Below are positions 24,726 to 33,462 of a stretch of DNA of 64,000 nt, one piece after another. A model generated the notes under the pieces. That model worked only from the letters and a program-made list of their open reading frames with translations. It did not search any database and was not told the origin of the DNA. The translations under genes and the position numbers were made by a program. The stretch's first letter is position 1; each line of letters opens with the position of its first letter. Origin of the DNA: an uncultured Draconibacterium sp. (lineage in GTDB: Bacteria > Bacteroidota > Bacteroidia > Bacteroidales > Prolixibacteraceae); contig NZ_OY776411.1 in assembly GCF_963675585.1 (NCBI RefSeq), positions 501,001 through 565,000 on the forward strand, written 5' to 3'.

Positions 24726-25199
24726 ATGGCCAACACATACACGCAAGTCCATATCCAGATGATTTTTTCCGTACAAAATCGTATCTCAGTCATTCGCAAA
24801 AGCTGGGAGGAAGAATTATACCAATACATTACCGGAATTATTCAAAATTACAACCACAAAGTTCTGGCAATTAACGGGATGCCGGATCATATTCATATTC
24901 TAATTGGCTTGCGCCCCACTCAAGCCCTATCCGACCTTTTACAGGATATTAAAGGAAGTTCGTCAAAGTGGATCAACCAAAAAGGTTTTGTGAATGGGCA
25001 GTTTTCGTGGCAAGAAGGATTTGGTGCATTTTCGTATAGTAGATCGCACGGTGATGCGGTGATTGAATACATCACAAAACAAAAAGAACATCACAAAAAG
25101 CGTACTTTTATTGAGGAATATCTGGAGTTTTTGAAAAAATTTGATATCCCTTTTAACGAACGCTACATTTTTAACCCGGTTGAATACGAAACGGAGTAG
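24726..25199 (+). CDS. IS200-like / REP-associated tyrosine (Y1 HUH) transposase
   Basis: The 157-aa protein is a Y1 transposase, the single-strand DNA nicking and joining enzyme family of IS200/IS605 and RAYT proteins. HUH motif: His55-Ile-His57 in GMPDHIHILIGL. The catalytic Tyr is expected in VIEYITKQ (about residue 115), followed by the QKEHHKKRTF segment seen in Bacteroidota members. Start is the ATG at 24726 (upstream extension to 24639 would run through the repeat). No tnpB is present and the gene is flanked by two ~185-nt repeats rich in hairpins, the arrangement expected for a domesticated RAYT and its REP-like targets. Confidence 0.88.
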   Translation: MANTYTQVHIQMIFSVQNRISVIRKSWEEELYQYITGIIQNYNHKVLAINGMPDHIHILIGLRPTQALSDLLQDIKGSSSKWINQKGFVNGQFSWQEGFGAFSYSRSHGDAVIEYITKQKEHHKKRTFIEEYLEFLKKFDIPFNERYIFNPVEYETE

Positions 25200-25215
25200 C
25201 TTAATAAAATTCTTT

Positions 25216-25401
25216 CGTACCTACGGTACTTTAAATGCACCTTTCATTCAATTTTGCTACCTACATTTTGTCCCTCCGGGACTGTTTTGTTTACTGGTTA
25301 GGATGATTTAAATGATGATTCTCAAATCAAAATATCGTCCAATAGGGCTCAAATTGGGTAGAATAAATATGGAGTGAAAAAGAGAAAGTGCCATAGGTAC
25401 G
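25216..25401 (+). repeat. RAYT-associated structured repeat, copy B (186 nt)
   Basis: Directly repeated, diverged version of copy A with matching landmarks: CGTACCTACGGTACTTT at the left end, the conserved hairpin GTCCC-TCC-GGGAC, and AAAGTGCCATAGGTACG at the right end. The second internal hairpin has decayed (GTCCAATAGGGCT) and the outer secondary pairing is weaker. Lengths of A and B differ by one base. Confidence 0.8.
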
Positions 25402-25502
25402 TAATTGATTTTCAAAATGGAGAAAATCATTAAATCAATTCTACAAACCATATTGTGACCAAACAATACTTATACCTATTATCAGCGAATAATGAATCAA
25501 AT

Positions 25503-26156
25503 TCAGGCAGATAAAATCTCGTATAATTCATCCACATCGTCAGCAAAATAATCCGGATTTTCGTTTCTCAGTTCTTCTTCTTTTCCGAAACCATAATTTA
25601 CTGCCACCGTTGACAGCCCGTTTTCTTTCCCGCCCCTGATATCAAAAACCGTGTCGCCAATCATTACAATTTGTTCTGATGGCGTAAGTTGCTGCATTTC
25701 CAGCAAATCGGTAATAATCTGCGACTTTGTTGCCTTCTTTCCTCCGTAATCGGCACCTTTTAACCGAATAATGTATTTATCCATTTCAAAATGCTTCATA
25801 ATCTGAAGGGCATATTTTTCCAGTTTCGATGTGGCAATGTACATTTTCTTTCCCTGTGCATCCAGCTCCGCCAGCATTTCAAAAATTCCATCGTAGGGTT
25901 CGTTCTGATGCCAGCCGTTTTCTCCGTAATACTCACGAAAATACTCCACTGCCAGTTTTGTATTTCGCTCGTTTAAACCGAACAAATTACTAAAACCCCA
26001 TTGCAGTGGCGGACCAATAAACTGATCCATAATCGCCTCTGAATAACCATCAACATGCATCTTGTTCAAGGCATATTTTAACGAATTTTTTATCCCCTGC
26101 GTGTTGTCGGTCAGGGTTCCATCGAGATCAAAAAGAATATGTGAAAATTGTGACAT
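25503..26156 (-). CDS. HAD-family phosphatase (phosphoglycolate-phosphatase-like)
   Basis: The 217-aa protein has classical HAD motifs: nucleophile in HILFDLDGTLTDNTQG, motif II in YIATSKLEKYALQI, motif III Lys region GGKKATKSQII and motif IV in IVMIGDTVFDIRGGKENG. The helical cap lies between about residues 15 and 85 (MDQFIGPPLQWGFSNLFGLN, as in Gph/YsbA-type enzymes). Substrate unknown. The ATG at 26156 is preferred over 26180 because TATTTTTG ends 4 nt before it, and the family starts there. Confidence 0.88.
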   Translation of the reverse strand: MSQFSHILFDLDGTLTDNTQGIKNSLKYALNKMHVDGYSEAIMDQFIGPPLQWGFSNLFGLNERNTKLAVEYFREYYGENGWHQNEPYDGIFEMLAELDAQGKKMYIATSKLEKYALQIMKHFEMDKYIIRLKGADYGGKKATKSQIITDLLEMQQLTPSEQIVMIGDTVFDIRGGKENGLSTVAVNYGFGKEEELRNENPDYFADDVDELYEILSA

Positions 26157-26160
26157 GTTG

Positions 26161-26168
26161 CAAAAATA
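26161..26168 (-). promoter_or_regulatory. -7 box immediately before the HAD gene ATG
   Basis: Minus-strand TATTTTTG matches TAnnTTTG; the ATG at 26156 follows after 4 nt, leaving no room for a leader. Confidence 0.5.
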
Positions 26169-26249
26169 GGGATAACTCAATTAAATATTGATTTTACGGA
26201 ACAGTTTTTGATTTTACATAAAGGTATTAATGTTATAAAAGATATCGCC

Positions 26250-27839
26250 ATGAAAAACATCTACCTAAATATCTCAATTGTAACAATTCTGCTTTCTTTC
26301 GTTTTGCCTGAAAATTCAACAGCAGGTATTTTCTCACACAAAGTAGATTCCATTCAGCTTGTTTTTGATAAAAACCAACTTGTATTGCCCGGCGAGACCT
26401 TTAAAATTGGCGTGCTCTCTTTTCATAAAAAGGGAAAAGTTCGCAGTACCACCGGAATACTAGGAGGAGCAGTTTTATGGTGGAGATACGAAACCGAAAT
26501 TATTGGCGGCACCATATCGTCGGGTAGAATTTCGGTAAACGAACAATTAATGCCATCAAAAGGAAAATACATTAGTGTAAAAGTTTGGCCCCGAAAAAAA
26601 CCGGCACTTGCCCAAACGCTTTTAATCCCGTTAAATTATGAAACTCAGATTGAGTTCAAACCAACAAACAATTTCGACAAAGCACCCGGATGCTCATTTA
26701 AAGGCGAAATAATTGCATCTTTTAATAACGGCGTTGTGGAACATTACAAAAATTTGAATTCGAAAAAAGTAATTGAAAACTACCGGCTCGGCGCCGATGG
26801 ATTTATTTTGGATAGAGGAAGATTTATGATCGAACCTGATTTCCAAAAAATTATTGATCACGAGGTGGTTTTGTGGCTAGGATCCAAACGGAATCCCAAC
26901 ATCACACATACTTTCTCGGTACTATTGGATTACAAACACAACTATAATTTATCCTTTTGGGGAAGGTCAGGTTTTAGTGGTTTTAGCGGAACCAGTGGGT
27001 CAGGAGGAGCAGGCGGACAAGATGGTTACAACGGATCTTGTGGTGGCGACGGTCAACCCGGTGAAACAGGACCCGATATTGGCGTTTGGACCGACAATTA
27101 TTTCGACTCAACCTTAAATTGCAACCTGCTTTATGTTTTTGCGCAAAACTTTCGTTCAGGAGAAGAAATAAAATACCTGATAAATCCGGATGGAGGTAGC
27201 TTAGAAGTAACCAGTTTTGGCGGCGATGGAGGTAGTGGAGGCAGCGGCGGCGACGGTGGAGATGGAGGCCGTGGAGAAGATGGAAGAATTTGGTATGAAA
27301 CTGTGACCAAAACCCGAACCGTAAAACAACCTTATACCGAAACCGTGACTAAAAAAGTTAAAAAAAGAAGGACAACCGGTACCGGAGAAGAGGAAGAATA
27401 TGAAGAAACCGTAACAGAAGAAGTAACCAAATACCGCGATGTTCAGGAAACTTACCAGGTTAAAATAAAACATCAGGAGCCCGGTGAAGATGGAGGTGAT
27501 GGTGGCAACGGCGGACACGGAGGCAGCGGTGGGCCGGGTGGCGACGGTGGCTACCTGTTTTTACATTTTACCCAAGACGCCTGGCAATACCAGGAAAAAA
27601 TTGTTGCGAAGAGTATTGGAGGCTCGGGAGGTTTTGCAGGCAGTGGCGGCAATGCCGGACATGGGGGAAGCGGTGGCAGCGGTGAGCCAAACGGCAGAAG
27701 CGGAAGCTCGGGATTTAATGGCAGAAGCGGTTGGAGTGGAAATTCAGGATGGAGTGGTCAAATATTTACCGAACCAACCGAAGAGTTTTTCTTTTACGAA
27801 CCCGTGGCATCGCTTCACCACGAGCAAAATCGCCCTTAA
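26250..27839 (+). CDS. Secreted collagen-like Gly-X-Y protein
   Basis: The 529-aa protein has a signal peptide (residues ~1-25). Residues ~25-235 are a beta-rich domain of unknown type with no recognised family. Gly-X-Y triplet blocks then follow: about 13 triplets near residues 237-277 (GRSGFSGFSGTSGSGGAGGQ), eight near 323-346 (GGDGGSGGSGGDGGDGGRGE), eight near 411-434, and about 14 near 455-500. Between blocks 2 and 3 lies a charged Thr/Lys/Glu-rich stretch (VTKKVKKRRTTGTG, EEEYEETVTEEVTKYRD). Bacterial collagen-like proteins often form surface filaments; here this is inference. The extended open frame begins at 26208, but ATG 26250 gives the signal peptide. It precedes metG with no obvious link. 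Confidence 0.7.
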   Translation: MKNIYLNISIVTILLSFVLPENSTAGIFSHKVDSIQLVFDKNQLVLPGETFKIGVLSFHKKGKVRSTTGILGGAVLWWRYETEIIGGTISSGRISVNEQLMPSKGKYISVKVWPRKKPALAQTLLIPLNYETQIEFKPTNNFDKAPGCSFKGEIIASFNNGVVEHYKNLNSKKVIENYRLGADGFILDRGRFMIEPDFQKIIDHEVVLWLGSKRNPNITHTFSVLLDYKHNYNLSFWGRSGFSGFSGTSGSGGAGGQDGYNGSCGGDGQPGETGPDIGVWTDNYFDSTLNCNLLYVFAQNFRSGEEIKYLINPDGGSLEVTSFGGDGGSGGSGGDGGDGGRGEDGRIWYETVTKTRTVKQPYTETVTKKVKKRRTTGTGEEEEYEETVTEEVTKYRDVQETYQVKIKHQEPGEDGGDGGNGGHGGSGGPGGDGGYLFLHFTQDAWQYQEKIVAKSIGGSGGFAGSGGNAGHGGSGGSGEPNGRSGSSGFNGRSGWSGNSGWSGQIFTEPTEEFFFYEPVASLHHEQNRP

Positions 27840-27903
27840 AAAATATGATTTTAATGCTGGTATTTTTGTGAATAAGACTCATTCGCAGGTACTTCCTTTT
27901 TAT

Positions 27904-27911
27904 TATCTTTG
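27904..27911 (+). promoter_or_regulatory. Promoter -7 box for metG
   Basis: TATCTTTG matches TAnnTTTG; 42 nt before the metG ATG, in the gap after the collagen-like gene. Confidence 0.65.
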
Positions 27912-27953
27912 CACCCCTAAAATTGATTTTCAAGAACGACAAAATATTTCAGA

Positions 27954-29987
27954 ATGAGTAAGTTCAAACGTACATTAATAACCACTGCCTTACCTTATGC
28001 CAATGGTCCTATTCACATTGGCCACCTTGCCGGAGTTTATGTTCCTGCCGATATTTACGCACGTTACCTTCGCCTGAAAAACGAAGACGTAATAATGATT
28101 GGTGGCTCGGACGAACACGGTGTCCCAATTACTTTAAAGGCTAAAAACGAAGGAATTACACCTCAGGATGTGGTTGACAAATTTCATGGAATTATTAAAG
28201 ATTCGTTTGAAAAATTTGGAATCTCGTTTGATGTTTACTCACGCACCAGTTCTAAAATCCACCACGAAACAGCATCTGAATTTTTCAAAAAACTATACGA
28301 AGAGGGGAAATTTGTTGAAAAAACTTCGGAGCAATATTACGACGAAGAAAACAACCAGTTTTTAGCCGACCGTTACATTATCGGAACTTGTCCGAAATGT
28401 GGTTTTGAAAAAGCTTACGGCGACCAGTGCGAAAGCTGCGGAACTTCGTTAAGTCCGACTGAATTAATAAATCCAACTTCAACCATCAGCGGTAACCAGC
28501 CGGTTTTAAAAGAAACCAAACACTGGTACCTGCCACTCGATCAGTACGAACCATGGTTAAAAGAATGGATACTGGAAGGTCACAAAGAATGGAAATCGAA
28601 TGTGTACGGACAATGCAAATCGTGGATCGACAGCGGTTTAATGCCACGTGCAGTAACCCGCGACCTCGACTGGGGTGTGCCCGTGCCTGTTGAAGGAGTT
28701 GACGGGAAAGTATTATATGTATGGTTTGATGCACCGATCGGATACATTTCGGCAACAAAAGAACTGACCGAAGATTGGGAAACTTACTGGAAAGATCCGG
28801 AAACACGCATGTTGCACTTCATCGGAAAAGACAATATTGTTTTCCACTGTATTATTTTCCCAAGTATGTTAAAAGCCGAAGGAACTTTTAATTTGCCCGA
28901 AAATGTACCTGCAAACGAATTTCTGAACCTCGAAAATGACAAGATCTCAACATCGAGAAACTGGGCAGTTTGGTTGCACGAATACCTGGAAGATTTCCCG
29001 GGAAAAGAAGATGTTTTGAAATACGTTTTAACTGCTAACGCGCCCGAAACCAAGGACAACGATTTTACCTGGAAAGATTTTCAAACCAGAAACAACAGCG
29101 AATTGGTGGCTGTACTCGGAAACTTTGTAAACCGGGCACTGGTTCTTACACAAAAATACTACAATGGTGTTGTTCCTGAGCGTGGAGAATTAACCGATTA
29201 CGACAAAGAAGCACTTGCTTCAATTTCAAGCATTAAAGCTGAAGTTGAAAAAAGTATCGACAGTTTCCGTATTCGCGAATCGTTAAAAAATGCCATGGAC
29301 CTGGCACGTTTGGGGAACAAATATTTAGCCGATCAGGAACCATGGAAAGTGGTAAAAACTGACGAGGAGCGTGTAAAAACAATCATGAATATTTGTTTGC
29401 AAATTACAGCCAACCTTACTATTTGTTTAGAGCCTTTCTTGCCGTTCAGCATGGATAAATTACGTGGTTTTATCAACCTCGAAAAACTGGATTGGGACAA
29501 ATTTGGCGATACCGAAATGCTAAAAGCAGGGCATAAAGTAAATAAACCTGAATTGCTTTTCGAAAAAATTGAGGACAATGTAATTGAAGCACAACTGCAA
29601 AAATTACAGGACACTAAAAAAGCCAACGAAATGGCGGAAGCAAAAGCAGCACCTGCAAAAGACAACATTGAGTTTGATGATTTTGCAAAAATGGATATTC
29701 GGGCAGGAACAGTGATCGAATGCGAAAAAGTTGCAAAAACAAAAAAGCTGCTGAAACTAAAAATTGATACCGGAATTGATCAGCGTACTGTGGTTTCAGG
29801 AATTGCAGAATATTATCAACCCGAAGATCTGATTGGCAAACAGGTTTCTATTTTGGTAAACCTGGCTCCGAAAAAATTGAAAGGAATTGAATCGCAGGGA
29901 ATGATTTTATGTGCCGAAAATGCCGATGGTTCGCTTTCGATTGTGGCACCTGATGTAGCTGTTAAAAACGGTTCGGAGATTCGATAA
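27954..29987 (+). CDS. metG: Methionyl-tRNA synthetase
   Basis: The 677-aa class I enzyme charges tRNA-Met. The HIGH signature is HIGHLAG near residues 20-26 (following [10 protein letters not shown]), the KMSKS motif appears as DKISTS in [16 protein letters not shown], and the zinc-binding connective insert is [20 protein letters not shown] near 146-165. The C-terminal ~110 residues are an EMAP-II/Arc1-type tRNA-binding domain ([16 protein letters not shown] ... [16 protein letters not shown]), giving the dimeric long form. It has its own promoter and a structured 3' region with two terminators. Confidence 0.97.
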   Translation: MSKFKRTLITTALPYANGPIHIGHLAGVYVPADIYARYLRLKNEDVIMIGGSDEHGVPITLKAKNEGITPQDVVDKFHGIIKDSFEKFGISFDVYSRTSSKIHHETASEFFKKLYEEGKFVEKTSEQYYDEENNQFLADRYIIGTCPKCGFEKAYGDQCESCGTSLSPTELINPTSTISGNQPVLKETKHWYLPLDQYEPWLKEWILEGHKEWKSNVYGQCKSWIDSGLMPRAVTRDLDWGVPVPVEGVDGKVLYVWFDAPIGYISATKELTEDWETYWKDPETRMLHFIGKDNIVFHCIIFPSMLKAEGTFNLPENVPANEFLNLENDKISTSRNWAVWLHEYLEDFPGKEDVLKYVLTANAPETKDNDFTWKDFQTRNNSELVAVLGNFVNRALVLTQKYYNGVVPERGELTDYDKEALASISSIKAEVEKSIDSFRIRESLKNAMDLARLGNKYLADQEPWKVVKTDEERVKTIMNICLQITANLTICLEPFLPFSMDKLRGFINLEKLDWDKFGDTEMLKAGHKVNKPELLFEKIEDNVIEAQLQKLQDTKKANEMAEAKAAPAKDNIEFDDFAKMDIRAGTVIECEKVAKTKKLLKLKIDTGIDQRTVVSGIAEYYQPEDLIGKQVSILVNLAPKKLKGIESQGMILCAENADGSLSIVAPDVAVKNGSEIR

Positions 29988-30015
29988 TTTTTAGGAAACT
30001 TAGTTTGATGCAAGT

Positions 30016-30122
30016 CCTCCTTTTTAAAAGGAGGTGTCCCGAGTGCTCGGGACGGAGGATTCGATTTTGGCAGATGAAAAACACATTGCAATCCCCCTTT
30101 AATTCCCCCATCAACAAGGGGG
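30016..30122. repeat. Overlapping inverted repeats with alternative pairing
   Basis: CCTCCTTTT/AAAAGGAGG (30016-30034), GTCCCGAG/CTCGGGAC (30036-30053), and a second GGAGG (30054-30058) that could pair with the same CCTCC. CCCCC at 30093 and 30105 compete for GGGGG at 30118-30122. Resembles a MITE-like dispersed element of Bacteroidota. Confidence 0.5.
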
Positions 30123-30142
30123 ACGAAGAAGAATAAAAACAT

Positions 30143-30168
30143 AAGCGCCAACTACTGTTGGTGCTTTT
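30143..30168 (+). terminator. First terminator after metG
   Basis: 10-bp stem AAGCGCCAAC/GTTGGTGCTT (one G-U) with TACT loop, then TTTT. Confidence 0.75.
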
Positions 30169-30222
30169 CCGTAAGGTTTCTTGCCGAGTTAAATCGGGTA
30201 GAAAACTTACACTACTATATTG

Positions 30223-30253
30223 AACCGCTTTTGTACGCAAGAGCGGTTTTTTG
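30223..30253 (+). terminator. Second terminator after metG
   Basis: Stem AACCGCTTTT/AAGAGCGGTT (9 of 10) around a GTACGC loop, followed by TTTTTT. Confidence 0.75.
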
Positions 30254-30256
30254 TTT

Positions 30257-30287
30257 GTGACAACCTCATTCAAAGTGAGTGTATCAC
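30257..30287. repeat. Decayed hairpin of the TCACT-AGTGA family (copy 2)
   Basis: GTGACAACCTCATT pairs imperfectly (10 of 14) with AGTGAGTGTATCAC. The right arm keeps AGTGAG and TATCAC seen in the other copies. Confidence 0.35.
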
Positions 30288-30329
30288 CCGAAGACCAGAT
30301 GCCATCTCATAAAAAAAAGAAGCGTATTT

Positions 30330-30833
30330 TTATACGATCACCATCAGAGCCACTACAATACCAAGCAACATAAAAAGAATAAATTGATTTCGAACAAAAA
30401 GTCCTAGAAGAATGAGTATTTCAACTTCTTCGCTACACGAAGTAGCGAGCTCTATTGTTCCTTTGTCTTTGGAAATAAATTCGTGCGAAGTGAAAGTGAC
30501 GATTTCCTGTCCGTTGTATTTCCAGCTCCATCTCGACTGCCAAAAGTTACTGATCTCCAACTCAAAACGTTTGCCATTAATAACAACATCGCTGCGCGGA
30601 TTGAAAATATTTACCATTACCATACCCAACAATGACTGGCTGTTGCCATCGTAAATTTCCATTTTCGAAAGGAAGAATTCGCGATTCAGCGTAAAAAACT
30701 TACCATTGATCATGGCCTGTGCTTTTGAGCTAACCATATTCTCCCAATTAATCTTTCCAATTGAATCTGCTCCCTGCCTGATTTCCAGCTTCGAACCAAA
30801 AATATCCTTACTCCACGTCAGCTTTTCCATCAT
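30330..30833 (-). CDS. Hypothetical protein with C-terminal hydrophobic helix
   Basis: This 167-aa protein was not recognised. Most of it reads as antiparallel beta strands (KLEIRQGADSIGKINWEN, AMINGKFFTLNREFFLSK, VVINGKRFELEISNFW, WSWKYNGQEIVTFTSHEF), followed by a strongly hydrophobic C-terminal segment of about 35 residues (FILFMLLGIVVALMVIV at the end). This pattern resembles tubby/LURP-one-like barrels that end in a membrane helix, but homology cannot be shown. No signal peptide. The start is MMEK; the second Met (30830) may be the real one. Function unknown. Confidence 0.6.
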   Translation of the reverse strand: MMEKLTWSKDIFGSKLEIRQGADSIGKINWENMVSSKAQAMINGKFFTLNREFFLSKMEIYDGNSQSLLGMVMVNIFNPRSDVVINGKRFELEISNFWQSRWSWKYNGQEIVTFTSHEFISKDKGTIELATSCSEEVEILILLGLFVRNQFILFMLLGIVVALMVIV

Positions 30834-30921
30834 TATTTTTTCTTCTACGAAAATGCAATTTAGAAAAATTAGAATGAAAAAATAAAGAGAAATGAGGGCG
30901 CATTTGCATTTTTACAATCTT

Positions 30922-30956
30922 TAACTAAAAAGCCGGCTCCTAAAATGGAGCCGGCT
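30922..30956 (-). terminator. Terminator after the short fasciclin gene
   Basis: Perfect 10-bp stem AGCCGGCTCC/GGAGCCGGCT, with TTTT and T-rich DNA on the minus-strand 3' side. It lies about 60 nt past the stop at 31015. Confidence 0.85.
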
Positions 30957-31014
30957 CAACCTGTCATGGCAAATCGTATTTCTTTCTTTTACTCTTTCGG
31001 TAAGCTGCGAACTA

Positions 31015-31614
31015 TTAGTTCGAACAACCACCCGACTTTTGTTTTGCTTCAGGAACCAATACTTTGTCGATTACATGTATTACCCCGTTATTTCCTGAAA
31101 TGTCGGCTGCAACAACTTTGCTGTCGTTAATTTTAACGCCGTCTGATAAATCAACCTTAATTTTCTGACCATTTAAAGTTGCTACCGATGTGTTCGACAA
31201 GTCAGTTGACATTACTTTTCCTGAAACTACATGGTAAGTTAAAATTGGTGTCAACTGTTCCGCTGTCAAATCGTTTATTCCTTCAACTCCCAGCTGGCTG
31301 AAAAGATTTTCGAAAGCCTGATTCGTAGGTGCAAAAACCGTAAAAGGTCCATCAGCACTTAAAGCTCCGGCCAGGTCTGCTTTTGTTACTGCTTCAACTA
31401 AAATTGAAAAATCGGGATTCGAAACTGCAATATCCACAACCGTTCCGGCCACTGATTCGCTCTTGTTTACTTCAAACAACGAAATGTCGGTCATCCAATT
31501 TTCAAGCTCTAAACCCGGTTCTGCTTCTGCATTTCTTAATTCTGTTGCATTCACTCCAACTACTGCTGTGGCAAGTAATAATGCCAATCCTAAACTTCTA
31601 AAATTTGTTTTCAT
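31015..31614 (-). CDS. Secreted single-fasciclin-domain protein
   Basis: The 199-aa protein has a Sec signal peptide (ends VNATEL) and one fasciclin (FAS1) domain: VDIAVSNPDFSILVEAVTKA, the H1/H2-like TVFAPTNQAFENLF and the end HVIDKVLVPEAK. FAS1 domains mediate adhesion in bacteria and eukaryotes. It lies downstream of the four-domain fasciclin lipoprotein with a hairpin between, so the two may form one transcript. The C-terminal KSGGCSN tail contains a Cys of unknown use. Confidence 0.9.
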   Translation of the reverse strand: MKTNFRSLGLALLLATAVVGVNATELRNAEAEPGLELENWMTDISLFEVNKSESVAGTVVDIAVSNPDFSILVEAVTKADLAGALSADGPFTVFAPTNQAFENLFSQLGVEGINDLTAEQLTPILTYHVVSGKVMSTDLSNTSVATLNGQKIKVDLSDGVKINDSKVVAADISGNNGVIHVIDKVLVPEAKQKSGGCSN

Positions 31615-31654
31615 TTTTCTATGTATTAATTGTTTTTAAAATCATTTCCATTTT

Positions 31655-31690
31655 TTAGTCATAGCATCACTTAGAGTGACACTATGACTT
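31655..31690. repeat. Hairpin of the TCACT-AGTGA family (copy 3)
   Basis: AGTCATAG..TCACT and AGTGA..CTATGACT pair around TAG, in the 85-nt gap between the two fasciclin genes. Confidence 0.5.
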
Positions 31691-31698
31691 ATTATCTA

Positions 31699-33462
31699 TT
31701 ATTCTGGTATTAAAACTTTATCGATTACATGAACTACTCCGTTGGCTCCTTGAATATCGGCGGCCAAAACCTGGCTGTCGTTAATCATTACTCCCGATGA
31801 TAAATCAACAGTAAGATGTTTCCCATCGCTTAATGTTGGCACGGTACCACTCGCTAAATCAGTGGACAAAACGTTTCCTGAAACCACATGATAGGTCAAA
31901 ATAGGAATTAGCTGTTCTGCTGTTAAGTCATCAATTCCCGATATTTCGAGGGCTGCGAACAATGCATCAAAAGCATCATTGGTAGGAGCAAAAACGGTAA
32001 AAGGACCTTCGCCACTCAAGGTTTCTACCAGGCCGGCTTTTACAACTGCACTAACCAGTGTACTAAAATTTGCATTGTCGATGGCAATATTCACTACCGA
32101 TGGCGGCAATATCACCTTATCAACCACATGTATTACACCATTATCGGCTTCAATATCAGCAGCTGTTACCATGGTTGAGTTGTTAATGGAAACTCCTCCA
32201 TCTACCTGAACATACATCGAAATACTGTTCCCGCTAAAAGTTGACAGTGTTGGATAGTATCCTGATGTTAAATCAGTTGACATGGCTTTGCTTCCAATCA
32301 CATGGTAAAGCAGAATATTACTTAGCGTTTCAACCGAAATGTCATCCAGCGAATTGGCTCCCAAATCTGAAAGAAGCGCAACAAAAGCGTCATTGGTTGG
32401 CGCAAATACCGTCAACTCTGCCTCTTTATCTGCCACTGCCCCAACCAGGTCAGCTTTCATTAACGCCTCAACCAGAATCGAAAACTCTGAATTTGCCACA
32501 GCCACATCGGCAATGGTGTTTGATTTTTCTGTTGGTGGAACCAATACCGCATCAATTACGTGTACTACGCCATTTGTTCCCTGAATATCTGTTTGAATTA
32601 CTTTAATGGTACCGTTAAGCATAACCGCTCCATCAATTGTAATTTGAAGTTCTTCTCCTGATACTGCTTCAACTGTTCCGGCCGAGATTTCAGATGACAA
32701 AACATTATCACTTACTACATGATAAGTTAAAATCGAAGTCAAATCTTCAACTGAAACCTCATCCAAACCTGAAATTTGAAGTGCGGCAAACAAAGCTGCA
32801 AATGCATCGTTAGTTGGAGCAAATACAGTAAAAGGCCCTTCTCCACTTAATGTTCCTGCCAAATCTGCTTTAACAACTGCACTTACAAGCGAACTAAAAT
32901 CGTCGGAATAAGTTGCAATATCAACAACTGAAGGAGGAAGTAATACTTTGTCGATGATGTGAATAACACCATTTGAAGCCATTACATCAGCAGTGGTAAC
33001 TTTTGCGTTGTTTATCATTACATCACTTCCCACATTCACCAGTAACGAAAGAGGTTCGCTGTCGGGCGAGTTTGTATTTGCACTTGCCACAACTCCCGAA
33101 CTTAAATTGTTCGAATAAACTTTGTCAGCCACCACATGGTAGGTTAAAATGGATGCCAAAGTAGCTGCATCCACCTGATCTAAACTCGTTAAATTTAAAT
33201 CTGTAAGAAGCGCTGCGAAAGCATCGTCGGTTGGAGCAAAAACAGTAATGTTTTGTTCGGTACTTAAAAAATCGGCCAACCCGGCTTTTTGGGCTGCTTC
33301 AATTAACACGGTAAACGAACCGGCTTCGACTGCTACATCCACAATACTTTTCTCCATCGGATTTTCCGGCATTGGATCTTCATCTTCATTGTCGCACGAT
33401 GTTGTTACTACTATTCCCATTAAAAGGATAAAAATTGGTATCAAGTTAAATCTTGATTTCAT
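31699..33462 (-). CDS. Four-fasciclin-domain lipoprotein
   Basis: The 587-aa protein has a lipoprotein signal (Cys23 in VVTTSC after the ATG at 33462) and four tandem FAS1 domains of about 130-135 residues. Each shows the same markers: IVDVAVEAGSFTVLIEAAQKA, TVFAPTDDAFAALL and NGVIHIIDKVLLPPS for domain 1, and equivalents for 2-4 (TVFAPTNDAF three times). Tandem FAS1 lipoproteins are surface adhesins or matrix proteins in Bacteroidota. An upstream ATG at 33489 would add nine residues; the chosen start fits the signal peptide better. Followed by the single-domain gene. Confidence 0.92.
   Translation of the reverse strand: MKSRFNLIPIFILLMGIVVTTSCDNEDEDPMPENPMEKSIVDVAVEAGSFTVLIEAAQKAGLADFLSTEQNITVFAPTDDAFAALLTDLNLTSLDQVDAATLASILTYHVVADKVYSNNLSSGVVASANTNSPDSEPLSLLVNVGSDVMINNAKVTTADVMASNGVIHIIDKVLLPPSVVDIATYSDDFSSLVSAVVKADLAGTLSGEGPFTVFAPTNDAFAALFAALQISGLDEVSVEDLTSILTYHVVSDNVLSSEISAGTVEAVSGEELQITIDGAVMLNGTIKVIQTDIQGTNGVVHVIDAVLVPPTEKSNTIADVAVANSEFSILVEALMKADLVGAVADKEAELTVFAPTNDAFVALLSDLGANSLDDISVETLSNILLYHVIGSKAMSTDLTSGYYPTLSTFSGNSISMYVQVDGGVSINNSTMVTAADIEADNGVIHVVDKVILPPSVVNIAIDNANFSTLVSAVVKAGLVETLSGEGPFTVFAPTNDAFDALFAALEISGIDDLTAEQLIPILTYHVVSGNVLSTDLASGTVPTLSDGKHLTVDLSSGVMINDSQVLAADIQGANGVVHVIDKVLIPE

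Larger units (their letters stand above)
29988..30329. other. Gene-free structured stretch after metG
   Basis: No supported gene. It contains competing CCTCC/GGAGG and CCCCC/GGGGG hairpins (30016-30122), a terminator at 30143, a second terminator at 30223 and a decayed TCACT-AGTGA hairpin at 30257. A minus-strand ORF through it is made of these repeats. Confidence 0.6.

Noticed and set aside
27201-27518. Minus-strand and second-frame ORFs opposite or beside the Gly-rich blocks
   Set aside because: They result from the biased GGN codons of the collagen-like gene and have no start or domain support.
29816-30151. 111-codon minus-strand frame over the end of metG and the structured stretch after it
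   Set aside because: It runs antisense to metG and through the CCTCC/GGAGG hairpins; its composition is repeat-derived and no family is recognisable.
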